A DNA stretch of 64,000 nucleotides, taken from Halicephalobus mephisto (Eukaryota > Nematoda > Chromadorea > Rhabditida > Panagrolaimidae). Under the pieces are notes generated by a model. It ran no database searches and was not told the DNA's origin. It saw nothing but the letters and a program-made list of their open reading frames with translations. Location of the stretch: positions 186,001 to 250,000 of the forward strand of contig SWDT01000003.1 in NCBI GenBank assembly GCA_009193035.1, in the 5' to 3' direction. Within the stretch, counting starts at the first letter, position 1. The number at the start of each line of letters is the position of its first letter. Shown one piece after another: positions 27,601 to 35,994 of the stretch. Both the position numbers and the translations under genes were made by a program.

Positions 27601-30600
27601 ATTTTTTTAGAACACTTTGCCAAAAATATACTTTTACGTTTTACCTTCGAAAAAGAAATAACTGGTCTAAGTTATACTTGATGCAAAAAAAAGTTTTTAG
27701 AACACTTCGTCAAGAATCAACTTGCATTAGTTTTCTAAAAATGGAATAACTGGTCTAACTGTATTTGATGTAAAAATTTTTCTGGAACATTTCGTCAAAA
27801 ATAATATTTTTATTTTTAAAAAATAAATCAACTAATTTAAGTTATATCTAATATGAGAATTTTTTTGGAACATTTCGTCAAAAATAATATTTTTTATTTT
27901 CAAAAAATAAATTAACTAATTTAAGTTATACCTAATGTAAATTTTTTTTTGGAACATTTCGTCAAAAATAATATTTTTTATTTTCAAAAAATAAATTAAC
28001 TAATTTAAGTTATGTCTAATATGAGAATTTTTTGGAATATTTCGCCAGAAATAATACTTTTATTTTTATTTTCAAAAAATAAATTAACTGATTTAAGTTA
28101 TATCTAATATGAAAATTTTTTTGGAACAGTTTGCCAAAATTCCACTCGCATTGGTTTCAATTTTGCAAAAAGGAATAATTAAGCTAACCCACTCAATGTA
28201 AAGAATACTTCATTGGAACAGATTACCAAATCTCGTGCACAGATATATTTGCAATTTTTTAATTTTTTAAAACTAAAATTTTTTGATTTTTTTAAAACTA
28301 AAATTTTTTCGATTTTTTTAGAACTAAAATTTTTTTGATTTTTTAAAATTTCTTATTTTTTTCAATTTTTTCGATTTTTTATTTTTGTTCATCTTGGAAT
28401 TTTTACTTTTTTTCATTTTTATTAATTTTTATCCTTTTAGATCAGTTTTATCGGTTACTGTAACGATAATTTTAGGCTACTTTAGAAACTAAAAACCGAT
28501 TTAAAATTATAAAAAATAAAATTATTGCGAAATAATGTATCAATCACCATACTGTAGATTTTTATCTTTTTAGATCAGTTTTGTCGGTTACTGTAACGGT
28601 AATTTTAGGCTACTTTAGAAACTAAGAAAAATGATAAAAAAAAAATAAAATTATTACGAAATAATGTATCAATCACCATACGGTAGATTTTCATCTTTTT
28701 AGGTCAGTTTTGTCGGTTACTGTATTGGTTATTTTAGGTCATTTTAATAACAAAAAATAAAATTATTACGAAATAATGTATCAATCACCATACGGTAGAT
28801 TTTTATCTTTTTAGGTCAGTTTTGTCGGTTACTGTAAAGGTTATTTTAGGCTACTTTAGAAACTAAGAAAACTGATAAAAAAAAAAATAAAATTATTACG
28901 AAATAATGTATCAATCCTCATATGGTAGATTTTTATCTTTTTAGATCAGTTTTGTCGGTTACTGTAATGGTTATTTTAGGTCATTTTTATAACCAAAGAC
29001 CGATCTAAAAAAATATACTGTACAATGGCTGCTCCCCTGGGATATTTATCCCTAGCATTAATTTCGGATTTTTTCCATTTTCAGACCGGTTTTTCAGTTC
29101 CTTGTTTTTCTAGATTAATCTAACTTTGAAAAAGGCTGGTCTAAAAACTAAAAAACCACACAACAATTTTTCCTTTGGGATCTTTATCCCATTGGATTTC
29201 CTTTGATTTTTATTTTTTTCCTTCTGAGACCAATTTTCAGACATGATTACTGTATTGAGTTATTTCAAAAAAGATTGGTCTAAAAACGAAAAAAATTAGA
29301 ATCATTTTTTTGAAGATTTTTATTTTTATTTTTTAAAAAAATAAAAAATTATTTAAAAATAAAAAAAATAAGACAATTTTTTTGAAAATTTTTATTTTTA
29401 TAAATTTAAAAAAATTAAAAATTATTTAAAAATGAAAAAAATAAAATAATTATTTTTTGAAGATTTTTATTTTTTTAAATTTTTTAATTAAAATTGATTT
29501 TAAAAAAATCATGTTCAAAAAATTTACGATCAAATATTTTGAGAAAATATAAATTTTTCAAAAACCAAAATCAAGCCAGATAAGACTCGTACTGGTTTGT
29601 GTTTTTAATTTTGCTTCTGTCATTAACTCTAGAAAACAGATCCAGAGGCAAGGAAGTGAGACTAATTAAGTTATTTGAATATGGATGTCTCTTTTTTGTT
29701 TTAAAAAAATTTTTTTCTTCTATCGTCTTCAGGAAACGTCATGTTTACTTTCCATTTGCCTCTCAATTTCTCTCATGTGATTTTTTAATTTTTACATTTG
29801 CAAAATTTTATTCAATTCGATTTTTTCTAAAATGAGATTGCTTGGAACCAATTTGACGTTTTACACGCATTTTTCCAATTTTTGTAAACATTCAAACTAG
29901 TGCTCAAAGTACAGTGTATCCTGAAAAAATCAATTTTTAAATCATCCTAATGCAAAAAATCCGTGAATTTTCGGAAAAATTTTTATAAAAAAAATTTTAA
30001 AATTTTATTAAAAAATTGATTTTTAAAATTTTCTTAAAAATACAATTTTTAATTTTTATAAAAAATAAATTTCAATTTTATATAAAAATCAATTTTTTAA
30101 CTTTGGCGTTATGTTCCAAAATTTATTTGATTTTTAAAAATGAAAAATATTCTCGAATTTTTTTATAAATTATCAATTTTTATTACAAAAAATAATAAAA
30201 TTACTTAATTATAAAAATCCTAAATTTTTCTTAGGAAAAATTTTGACGTTATGTTCCAAGAAAACATTGATTTTTAAAAAACAAAAATGTTCCCTTCATA
30301 TTTTGACAAACTTAATTAACAATTTTTTTTTCATATTTTTAGCATCACAAAAAATAACAAAATTACTTACAATTACTAAAATCTAAAATCTAAAATTTTC
30401 AGAATTCGGGAGTTTTAATTTCGACTTCATATTCCTGAAAAAACTGATTTTTCACGAGATTTAAAAAAACAATTATCAATTTTTTATTTTTTACAATTAA
30501 AAATTCAACGAAAAATAATTAAAATCCGTCGAATCAAAGTGCTTTTAAAATTTTAACTTTTTTGTTAGACTGTTTGTCAAAATTGTTTTCATTTGACTCC

Positions 30601-33600
30601 AACAAACTTCAATGTTATCGTTATCACCTCCATCCGGTTGTTGACAAGCACTGAACCCGTGATGTTTCATTATTTGACCTCACTTGACCTTCCTGTTTTC
30701 TCCTCCATCGATTTGTTCGACAATTAAATTTTATGTAAACTGTTTTGTTCGCTGTGTTCTGGTCTAGTAAAGTTTTTCGTCATTTACGTATCCGGTTAGA
30801 ATTGAGGTCAGGTGTGCCTTTGGAGCTTTTCTAGCAAGGGAATTCTCTCCCAGGCTCTTCAGCCGCGATCCTCAAAATCTCAAAAGCGGATCGTGACTTT
30901 CTGTTTTCCTTTCTCTTTTATCCTGAAATTTTCTGATCCTTTCGCGAGCACGTAAACCCGGAGGCAGTCCTCAATAATTGAATAAATAAAAAACTTCCAA
31001 GTGACCAAGCGTGATTTTTGTGACGTCGAAATTTGTCTTTCTAGTCTTGTTTGTTCTCGAAAACCACGTTTCCTCATTCCTTGTTTGCAAAGCGCGTTGA
31101 CTGTCTAGCCCTCGGGGCAATAGTGGACGTCACACAAAGGGGGAAGTGTGAGACAACAAACGACCAGTCTATCTAGTCACAAAAAATCACTCACCGTTAC
31201 GAATTGGTTCCTTGTGAATATAACCTCGTTTCCTTAGCTTTGAATTTCAAAAAGGTTTAAACTCTGGAACAAATCCTCGAACGATCTTTGATCATCCTCT
31301 CCCTCTATCGTGAACTTAAGACATGGCCTACGTTTTCTTTAGTACTCGACCGGTAGTTTCTTTACTCAGAATTTATCTAAAAATAAACATATTTAACAAT
31401 AACAGCGCATAAAAGTGGATATGTGATGTAGTATTGCGAAATAGGTAGATCACAAAAATCGATAAATTACTGCGAACTCGATAGATATCACGAAGTCCAC
31501 ATATATGCACAAATCGATATATTATTGCGAAGTTGATGTGTCATCAGAACTCGATATATCGTTACAGATTAGATGTATTGAAAATAGTTTAATATACACC
31601 GCGAACGAGATATATTTGAAAAACTCGATATATTACAGCGAATTGAATATATTTTAAAAAACTAAATATATTTAAAAAGCTCGATATATCACCGCGAACG
31701 AGATATATTTGAAAAAACTAAATATATTACAAAAAATCTGATATATCACGACTAATTTTAGATCTTTTTCGACACGACAATTTCAATTATTTTTTATATC
31801 GAATTCTATTCGTACTTAGGAACGAATGAGTTTGTCATGATTTCTCAGGGTTTCGCGGCGGGAATTAATTTCGTGTTCTGCAGCGCCCTTACTGACTCAG
31901 TTCAAAGTTCATATTCGCTCGAAAAAATTGGAAAATTTTTAATTTTTTCCTTCGACAAATATTGGATTGAAATTGTTTCGTCATTTAAGTCAAATACAAA
32001 TCAGGAAAATTCGTTTAAATGAATTTTGTAATTTTTTTGAATTTTTTAATCTTTCAAAATTATTTGAATTAGGTCTGGTTCATTTTTTGGAACAGAATAA
32101 TCTCCTGGAGTGTAATTCTGATAACGATTAAGGCGGTTAGTGTAAGAATCACAGATTATTATGATGTCAGATACGGGGGAGAAATTTTCCCTTCGAGAAT
32201 TGTTTGACAATTTTTTTAAATTTAAATTTTTATTTAAAAATCGTTTTTTTGTTTTCATATATGAAAACATGTTTAAAATTGTAAAGGATCTTCAGAAGAT
32301 TCTAAAAATGTAGAAAATAACAAAAAAGTAAGAATATTTTGATCGAAATTTCAAGTTTAATATTTTTTTTTAAATTTCTTTAAAAATCTCATTTTTAACA
32401 ACTTTTTCATATATGAAAACATGTTTAAAATTGTAGAAGAACTTTTAAATGCTGTAAAAATATGAAAATTTCGATCAGAATTCTGATGTTTAAAAATATT
32501 TTTAAAATTGAATGATTTTTGAACAGGAAATTTTTTACTTTTTAAGCTAATCCGAATTGAACTCGTCTTCGTCTTAAATCCTGGGGCATTTTTTGGAACA
32601 GGATAATCTGCTTCTGAAATTTGATTCTGATAAAGATTAAACTGGTCAAAACGGGGTCTTGGAGGACCATTGGTTTCCGGAAAAAATAAAAAACGTTTTT
32701 CATTATTGGTTTATTTATTGGAAAAATTTATTTTTCTTCAGTTGTCATCCAATAAAAAAGGATAAACGACTTTAATGTCTTCCAGAATTTTCTAAAAAAA
32801 ATTATTTTTATTTAAGAAAAATTTACTTTAAAAATTTTATAAAAAATTTAATTTTTATTTTTAAAGAAAATTTACTTTTTTAAATTTTTATTTTAAAAAA
32901 AATTTATTTTTAAAATCAACTTTTTTAAATTTTTAAAATTTTTATTTTTAAAAAAATCAACTTTTTTAAATTTTTATTTAAGAAAATTTTAATTTTTTTA
33001 TTTTTATTTAAGAAAAATCAACTTTTTTTTATTTTTATTTAAGAAAATTTTAATTTTTTAATTTTTATTAAAGAAAAATCAACTTTTTTTATTTTTATTT
33101 AAGAAAAATCAACTTTTTTTTATTTTTATTTAAGAAAATTTTAATTTTTTAATTTTTATTTTAAAAAAAATCAACTTTTTTTATTTTTATTTAAGAAAAT
33201 TTTAATTTTTTAATTTTTATTTACAGTAATTTTTTAGGCTTCGAAACCTCGAGTGTCGAATATTACTTTTTCTACCGTAACTAGCGCGACGGGATTGCCG
33301 ACAATCGCTGCGGAACCCTCGAGACCAAGATCGAGTTCGTACTGGAAACCTCAAGAAAAAATTTCTGAACATCAATCGACTTCTGAAATCGGCCAACTTT
33401 CTCCGGCCCCCTCTTCACCGAGTTTCAGGATCAGTCCTGATCCTAAAATTAATCACATTGGAGAAAAATTTAAAAATAATTTTTCCGTCGAAGGAACTTC
33501 AGAAGTTTCTTCGACGAATAATCCTCCAACGACGACGGTGGCACATTCTCAAACTTCTTCGCTTACTGTAGCGACTTCAACGACGGCTCTGGCCAGTCCG

Positions 33601-35929
33601 TCGACGAGTTCCGCTTCGTTGTCTTGCTTCAGAAGCCCGAGATCCCCAGGGCCTAGTCACAAAGTCAGTTTCGGTCTGATCGAAGACGAATCAGACGAAA
33701 GTTGCAGTTCAGAATCCCCGCTGGTTACTGTAAGAGCCGGAGACGGAACCGTCTTCGACCGTAACGAACTCGAACGAGACCCATCTTTGAAAAGGGTCAG
33801 TGAATGGAGTTTCCCGATCTTCCACATTGCAGAAAGACACAAGTATACTGTATTGACCAGAGTGACTTACGCCGTCTTCAAGGAATCAGATCTCTTCAGG
33901 ACTTTCAAGCTCTCGTACCAGAAATTTTTCAACTTTTTCCACGCCTTGGAAACAGGGTACTGGGAAATTCCATGTGAGTTCCAAATTACCGTACCACATA
34001 CATGTCTGAATTTCTGTAATTTCAAAAATAGAAATATTTCGAATGATTTTTTAAAAGTTGTTTTAATTTCCACTTTTTTATGGAATTTTAGATGTTTTTA
34101 AAATTAAAAAAAAGTAGTTAAATATGATAATAGAATCAGTAAAGTCTGAATCTCAAATCAAGAGTTGATCTCCAGAATCCTGTGCTTCATATTATCAAAT
34201 TTGATCATTAAAGTTCAACTTCGAAATTTTAATTTTAAATTATCAAAGTTTACAAAATTCGACTTCGAAATTTTAATTCTATCAAATTTGATCATTAAAG
34301 TTTGATTTCAAAATTTTAATTTTAAATTATCAAAGTTGACGATCAGAGTTAAAAGTTGAATTTAGGATTTTTCTTGTAAAAAAACTAGATTTTTCAAGTT
34401 CAAAAAGTTGTCTTACTTAGATTGACAGAATTTAATATATTGATTTTTTCAAATAAAAAAAAAGTTTAAATTTTTTTTCAACGTGGAAATTCAAATTTCA
34501 ATTTTCAATTTTGAAATTGAACTTTGATGATCAACTTCGATGTTAAATTTTAAAGTTGAACTTTGATGATCAACTTCGATGTTAAATTTTTATGATCAAT
34601 TTTGAGCTTGAACTTTGATGATCAACTTTAATGATCAACTTCGATGTTAAATTTTGAAGTTGAACTTTGAAGTTGAACTTTGATGTTAAATTTTGATGTT
34701 GAACTTTGATGATCAACTTTGATTTCGAACTTTGATTAACTAAAGTACTGGATTCTGAAGACTAATCTCCATTTTTAATTCCAGAAATGAGACGTAAATG
34801 TCGCAATGCGTTAAAAATTATTAAAAATTAAAACCCTAATTTTCTACTTTTAGATCACAACAGAATCCATGCAGCAGATGTTCTTCATGGTTGTTATTAT
34901 CTTACATGTCATCCAGTGAGAGCTTTCGTTGGAAGACCGACTTCTCCGGAATTGCCGTTCCTGGGTCTCGATACGGCTCCTCTTCCGATTTCAGAATCCA
35001 TGAGCGAACTGGAGCTGATGGCCTTGTTCACGGCCGCTGCGATGCACGATTTCGACCATCCGGGAAGAACGAATGCTTTTTTGGTGGCTTCAGAAGACAA
35101 AAAAGCGATTCTTTACAACGACAGATCTGTTTTGGAAAATCATCATGCTGCAGAATCCTGGAGACTTCTGTGTCAAAGAGAAAACAACTTTATTGAAGGC
35201 CTGGATTCCGCAGAAACGAAAAGATTCAGATATTTAGTACTGGAATACATCCTAGCCACGGATCTGAAACAACATTTCGACATCATAATGCAGTTCAACG
35301 ACAAACTTTCGGACATGGACCTCTCGAACGAGGCCGACCGGGTCCTGGTGTCCCAGACTCTGATCAAATTCGCCGACATTAACAGTCCGGCCAAGCCCTA
35401 CGGTCTTCATCGTCAATGGACAGAGCGGATTTGTCAAGAATTCTACGAACAAGGCGATGAAGAAAAAAAAAGAAACATGCCAGTTTCGCCGTATATGGAC
35501 AGAAACGAACCTGAAGTCGCGAAACTTCAGGATTCTTTCATCGCTCATATTGTGAATCCTCTGGCTGTGGCTTTGAACGAAGCTGGATTGTTGCCTGTAC
35601 TTCCTGGATTGGAGGAATCTGAATTAATTATAAATTTAAAACATAATCATCAAAAATGGCTCCTGGAAATCGAAGCTCAAAATTCCGGTTCGAATCCGGC
35701 GGAATCTGAAGGCCTGGGACTCGTTCACAGCTCCCACGGGCCTTCTATGCAATGTCTTCCTGAAGAGGAATCTGAAGACTCCAGCAACAATTCTATGATT
35801 CTGAACAACAATGTGGAGGAAAATCCGATGAAAAAAAAAATTTCAAATGGATCTCCTCCATTGCAAAACGGGCATGTAGCAAATCCGACGAAAACCGATC
35901 GTTTCGAAGTAAGTCTTTATCACGTTTAG
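6435..35929 (+). CDS. PDE3-type cyclic-nucleotide phosphodiesterase (whole gene span)
   Basis: Hydrolyses cAMP and, in this family, also cGMP. Coding exons: 6435-6629, 8453-8531, 9267-9373, perhaps 10747-10764, 13112-13228, 14940-15026, 33238-33973 and 34854-35929. Junction phases agree throughout (0,1,0,0,0,0,1) and give about 798 residues (804 with the microexon). The order matches animal PDE3: an N-terminal regulatory region with RRTSLP, the block SEARGLVVDMLANRDLPPNV, the TSATGLPT block, then the catalytic domain (about 380-680). The membrane segments of mammalian PDE3 are absent from the exons identified, so this is a soluble form or has unseen upstream exons. Introns total more than 26 kb and are mostly tandem repeats. 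Two ATG exons (23205, 25475) look like alternative starts. Catalytic assignment is near certain; N-terminal details are less so. Confidence 0.9.
6640..7085. repeat. Intronic tandem array, about 75-90-bp unit
   Basis: Five or six units containing ATGTCTAAAAAATAAAAATT, CCGAAAATTTTAATTTT and TATTTATTT. It begins right after the first exon; the ATGTCTAAAAAATAAAAATT word first appears at about 6669. Confidence 0.75.
7310..8170. repeat. Minisatellite, 21-bp unit
   Basis: Core at 7690-8050: repeats such as GATCAAGCCTAGAAAGTTTTT (21 bp, alternating with a GGTCCTT variant, so a 42-bp higher-order unit). The flanks hold decayed versions (CTAGAAGGTCCTGA). Because 21 is divisible by 3, the minus strand is open through the core as an LLGLIKD heptad, which is an artefact. 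Confidence 0.85.
8453..8531 (+). CDS. pde-3-like, basic N-terminal exon
   Basis: Acceptor TTCTTATTTCAG, donor CCA|GTAAGT; phase 0 in, phase 1 out. Encodes EMRKSRRIPENPEKPPSLN and then RVTFNSS. Basic and Ser/Pro-rich, like the stretch before the kinase-site region in PDE3 proteins. Confidence 0.75.
8560..9250. repeat. Intronic A/T-run array
   Basis: 8560-8700 repeats AAAATTCAAAAAAATTAAAA. 8760-9250 alternates TTTAGGAAATTTCACAATATT with AAATTCTACAGTATTTTAAT in units of about 60 bp. Short A and T runs recur roughly every 10 bp. Confidence 0.65.
9267..9373 (+). CDS. pde-3-like, RRTSLP phosphosite exon
   Basis: Acceptor TTTTCAG, donor TCG|GTTTGT; phase 1 in, phase 0 out. Encodes MPSSGFNAFDAETTALRSLR and then NRRTSLPVNCQSETPS. 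NRRTSLP matches the SHRRTSLP segment of mammalian PDE3A, a basophilic-kinase (PKA/PKC) site as I recall it. It is therefore the likely phosphorylation point of this protein. Confidence 0.85.
9630..10500. repeat. Array A: GGATCTAGGTGTGGGATTTC family
   Basis: A 5' module (GGATTCGGGATCCACGGCTG, 9655-9720) is followed by units of 130-150 bp with TTTCATATATCATCTGTCAAG and AGAAAATTGGATCTAGGTGT. The last copies degenerate to AAACTTCATATATCATTAAT. The same module and repeat recur at 37355-37860. Confidence 0.85.
10747..10764 (+). CDS. Possible 18-nt microexon of pde-3-like gene
   Basis: ATTTCGACCGGATCACAG (ISTGSQ) lies between TTTAAAG and a strong donor, GTATGT. Phase 0 on both sides, so inclusion adds six residues without a frame change. 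The acceptor is weak. Confidence 0.3.
10789..11429. mobile_element. ACACAAAAAA MITE family, three units with two spacers
   Basis: Units at about 10789-10945, 11036-11177 and 11271-11429. Each has terminal inverted repeats of the type ACACAAAAAANGTAACTTTT and an inner TTCGTCACAAAAGTCGAATA. Between units lies a conserved spacer with CAGACCCGTTTCAATGTATA and TATATCATATACAATCC. Seven more units occur further right. Confidence 0.8.
11450..11920. repeat. Intronic array, about 115-190-bp unit
   Basis: Three copies of TTTAAATAATGATTATTTCG, GATTACATATTATAAAAGTC and GAACTAAAATAATCTAAAAA. The first copy starts with GGTCCCAACACGAATTTG. Confidence 0.7.
11921..13100. other. Intron sequence, mostly low complexity
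   Basis: 11940-12060 and 12340-12560 are less AT-rich but have no coding frame bounded by splice sites. The rest is AAAAATTTTATTTT-type sequence. Confidence 0.5.
13112..13228 (+). CDS. pde-3-like, conserved LPPNV exon
   Basis: Acceptor TTCGATTTTAG, donor ACG|GTGGGT, phase 0 on both sides. Thirty-nine residues: SNISEARGLVVDMLANRD then LPPNVTTCLRAVAQLLNTQ. This aligns with the mammalian PDE3 block EARG(L/M)-DLL-D-SLPPNV-SLR-V-NLL, which is highly diagnostic of PDE3 outside the catalytic domain. Confidence 0.92.
13680..14860. repeat. Array B: TTTTCATATATGAAAACATG family
   Basis: About eight units of 145-160 bp. Each has the palindrome-centred TTTTCATATATGAAAACATG, TTTAAAATTGTAGAGGAACT, TCAGAAGACTCTAAAAAT and ATATTTTGATCGAAATTT. 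Divergence between units is low to moderate. A two-unit outlier of the same family lies at 32230-32480 in the same gene. Confidence 0.85.
14940..15026 (+). CDS. pde-3-like, SDLGLPRVIEDPY exon
   Basis: Acceptor TTGGATTTTAG, donor ACG|GTTGGT, phase 0 on both sides; 29 residues reading SVHSINFSDLGLPRVIEDPY then SGERLVVST. In phase with 13112-13228 before and with 33238-33973 after. Confidence 0.8.
15030..17300. other. First part of the 18-kb intron
   Basis: 15100-15410 is moderately complex, with no exon visible. 15420-15720 is an AATTTAGAAATTTTAAAAA array, 15960-16110 an AAATTCGAAATTTTTTGAAA array, and 16440-16740 a TTTTTTAGAATTATTTATTT array. The rest is AT-rich without a recognisable feature. 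Confidence 0.5.
17310..18705. repeat. Intronic arrays with ATTCGTGGTAAGACCA words
   Basis: 17310-17660: about 140-bp units with CTTTCGTCACAAAATT. 18010-18705: about 120-bp units with AACAATATTCGTGGTAAGAC, CAATATTCTTAAAATT and TTTTTAATGGAAAATTTAAA, at least six copies. Confidence 0.8.
18890..19960. repeat. Intronic array, CTTTCGTGTCAGGACCACTA unit
   Basis: Eight to nine units of 120-150 bp with ACTTTCGTGTCAGGACCACT, TTTAAAATTCTTTGTTTTTT, ACAGATTTTAGGTAGTAATG and TCATCACGAAAGATATTTGA. Neighbouring units differ by few bases, so the array is young or homogenised. Confidence 0.85.
19961..20575. other. Unique 200-bp island, then AT-rich DNA
   Basis: 19960-20130 is more complex (CCGGAAGCGGAAAG, TTCAATAAAGTTCATAC) but has no useful open frame. 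20140-20500 is T-rich low complexity. Confidence 0.4.
20580..22095. repeat. Intronic arrays with GGTCCCGACGAGAA and CCGACACGAATTTT words
   Basis: 20690-21130: units of about 120 bp with ATGGTCCCGACGAGAAC and TTTCCATTTGAGACCAAAAA. 21700-22095: units of about 115 bp with GATTCCGACACGAATTTTT and TTTTGAATATTAAAAATTCG. Between them (21290-21690) is AT-rich DNA. Confidence 0.8.
22420..22925. repeat. Intronic array, TTTTCGTGTTAAGACAACTT unit
   Basis: About twelve short units of 35-45 bp reading TTTTCGTGTTAAGACAACTT, TTAAGATTTTAAATTTT and CGCG variants. It lies just before the alternative-exon candidate at 23205. Confidence 0.8.
23205..23630 (+). CDS. Candidate alternative first exon of pde-3-like gene (Cys-cluster exon)
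   Basis: ATG at 23205, open for 142 codons to a strong donor CCG|GTAAGT in phase 0, which fits the phase-0 acceptor at 33238. Starts MSIETVPSTVRFSSTIKMV; the middle is Ser/Thr-rich and low in AT for this locus; the end carries CKNCEKEYKCSCCQKC (six Cys). No good acceptor precedes the ATG: the only AG (TTGAAG two bases upstream) would demand a phase-1 partner, while the upstream exon ends in phase 0. I therefore infer an alternative promoter exon giving a protein of about 745 residues. RSCSDLAP resembles the SAPDL-P and Cys-pair stretch (ICSSCG) of mammalian PDE3A, though order relative to TSATGLPT differs. It could also be a separate gene. Confidence 0.6.
23640..25170. repeat. Pyrimidine-rich and AT-rich arrays
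   Basis: 23640-24260 repeats CCCCTAAGACCTCCAATTTC-like units (C/T-rich strand, about 35-45 bp). 24560-25010 repeats TAATTAAAATTAATTTTTTA and AATCCGAAATTTTAAAATTT. No exon was recognised. Confidence 0.65.
25230..25474 (+). promoter_or_regulatory. Possible promoter/5' UTR island before alternative exon
   Basis: 25230-25400 is unique and less AT-rich (GTGGGAGTAGTCTCTAGTCG, GGAGCCGAAGCTTGGCTTCC). It lies directly upstream of an ATG exon that has no acceptor. No TATA box is visible, so the call is positional. Confidence 0.3.
25475..25804 (+). CDS. Second candidate alternative first exon of pde-3-like gene
   Basis: ATG at 25475 directly after a TAA, with no AG acceptor between stop and ATG; 110 codons to donor CAG|GTTTGT in phase 0, again compatible with 33238. 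Reads MNSRKSPTNPESTPVAAVYR, with DPQLFTALFKRKFAVKQVFE in the middle and CLQSCLMCDGFSQ at the end. Base composition is clearly coding-like. Joined to 33238 it would give about 713 residues. It shares with the 23205 exon a Ser-rich body and a Cys cluster just before the donor. Alternative: an internal exon entered at CCAG|AATCC (25506), which would need a phase-1 partner such as the exon ending at 8531. Confidence 0.6.
25860..26625. repeat. TTGCNYGCAA repeat cluster 1
   Basis: About nine units of 80-130 bp with AATCCGCAAATTGCATGCAA, TATTTTAACAACTTGGTAGA and TTTATATTTTTACATTTATA. Every unit has the palindromic core TTGC(A/T)(T/C)GCAA or a one-base variant. Same family as clusters at 46340, 52690 and 54540. 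Confidence 0.85.
26940..28150. repeat. Intronic array, GGAACATTTTTTCAAGGATT unit
   Basis: About fourteen units of roughly 85-115 bp with TTTTTGGAACATTTTTTCAA, GGAAATAAAATAATTGATTT and TTTATCTAATAAGAAA. The left part is more uniform than the right. Confidence 0.8.
28440..29010. repeat. Array C: AGATCAGTTTTGTCGGTTAC family, copy 1
   Basis: Five units of about 110-125 bp: ATCAGTTTTGTCGGTTACTG, TAATGGTTATTTTAGGCTAC, ATTATTACGAAATAATGTAT, CAATCACCATACGGTAGATT. The same array occurs after the gene's last exon (35995-36700). Confidence 0.85.
29020..30580. other. Intron sequence without recognisable features
   Basis: AT-rich with a slightly more complex island at 29590-29860. No exon, and no repeat clearer than short A/T runs. 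Confidence 0.4.
30590..31400 (+). promoter_or_regulatory. Unique non-repetitive island, candidate internal promoter/enhancer
   Basis: About 800 bp that is far less AT-rich than the rest of the intron and shows no tandem repeat. It holds TGACCT at 30675-30680 and 30685-30690 (4-bp spacer, a DR4-like nuclear-receptor site), AGGTCA at 30805-30810, and two 7-of-8 matches to the cAMP-response element: TGACGTCG at 31021 and GGACGTCA at 31125. It lies about 1.8 kb before the catalytic exons. No convincing exon was found. Confidence 0.4.
31430..31760. repeat. Degenerate GATATATC array
   Basis: Irregular units with CGATATATCACCGCGAACGA, GATATATTTGAAAAACT and AAATATATT. Confidence 0.7.
32230..32480. 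repeat. Array B outlier, two units
   Basis: Two copies of TTTTCATATATGAAAACATG plus TTTAAAATTGTA, matching 13680-14860 closely although 18 kb away in the same gene. Confidence 0.8.
32780..33225. repeat. TTTTTATTTAAGAAAATTTT array
   Basis: Units of about 40-45 bp (TTTTTATTTAAGAAAAATCA, ACTTTTTTTTATTTTT) running up to the acceptor of the 33238 exon. Confidence 0.75.
33238..33973 (+). CDS. pde-3-like, regulatory linker and start of catalytic domain
   Basis: Acceptor AATTTTTTAG, donor CCAT|GTGAGT; phase 0 in, phase 1 out. The first part reads ASKPRVSNITFSTVTSATGL, matching TTTTSATGLPT of mammalian PDE3. PSRPRSSSYWK follows, where PDE3A has RRDRSTSIK (a 14-3-3 binding site as I recall). A long Ser/Thr/Pro-rich linker comes next. 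From about residue 380 of the full protein the catalytic fold begins: SEWSFPIFHIAE, YAVFKESDLFRTFKLSYQKF and FNFFHALETGYWEIP, aligned with NTWNFPIFDL and MNYFHALEIGYREIP of PDE3A. Confidence 0.92.
34200..34740. repeat. Array D: GTTGAACTTTGATGATCAAC family
   Basis: Short irregular units (15-40 bp) such as AACTTTGATGATCAACTTCG and GATGTTAAATTTTGAAGTTG fill most of the 880-bp intron between the catalytic exons. The same vocabulary recurs at 43850-44060 and 59750-60410 in other genes. Confidence 0.75.
34854..35929 (+). CDS. pde-3-like, catalytic core and C-terminus
   Basis: Acceptor CTACTTTTAG; two bases complete the Tyr of IPYHNRIHAADVLH. Metal/catalytic motifs: HNRIH, AAAMHDFDHPGRTNAFLV (second metal His-Asp), YNDRSVLENHHAAESW, IKFADINSPAK (third Asp), and LQDSFIAHIVNPL with the nucleotide-selecting Gln and clamp Phe. 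The PDE3-specific insert between YYLT and ELMALF is present but short (35 residues versus about 56 in PDE3A from memory). After the domain comes an acidic Ser-rich tail. The frame ends in TAG at 35927, but a strong donor (CGAA|GTAAGT) lies at 35908/35909, so the last six residues (VSLYHV) may be optional. Confidence 0.95.
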
Positions 35930-35994
35930 TGAGCTTGGTGGTACGGTATTTCCTCCTCTGGAATTTTTGCCTTTTTTATTTTTATTCATTTTTA

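Noticed and set aside
30880..31077. 65-codon minus-strand frame in the unique island
   Set aside because: No splice sites or start context; residues not distinctive. The island is better explained as regulatory DNA.
33657..35548. Several minus-strand frames opposite the catalytic exons
   Set aside because: Shadows of the phosphodiesterase coding sequence.
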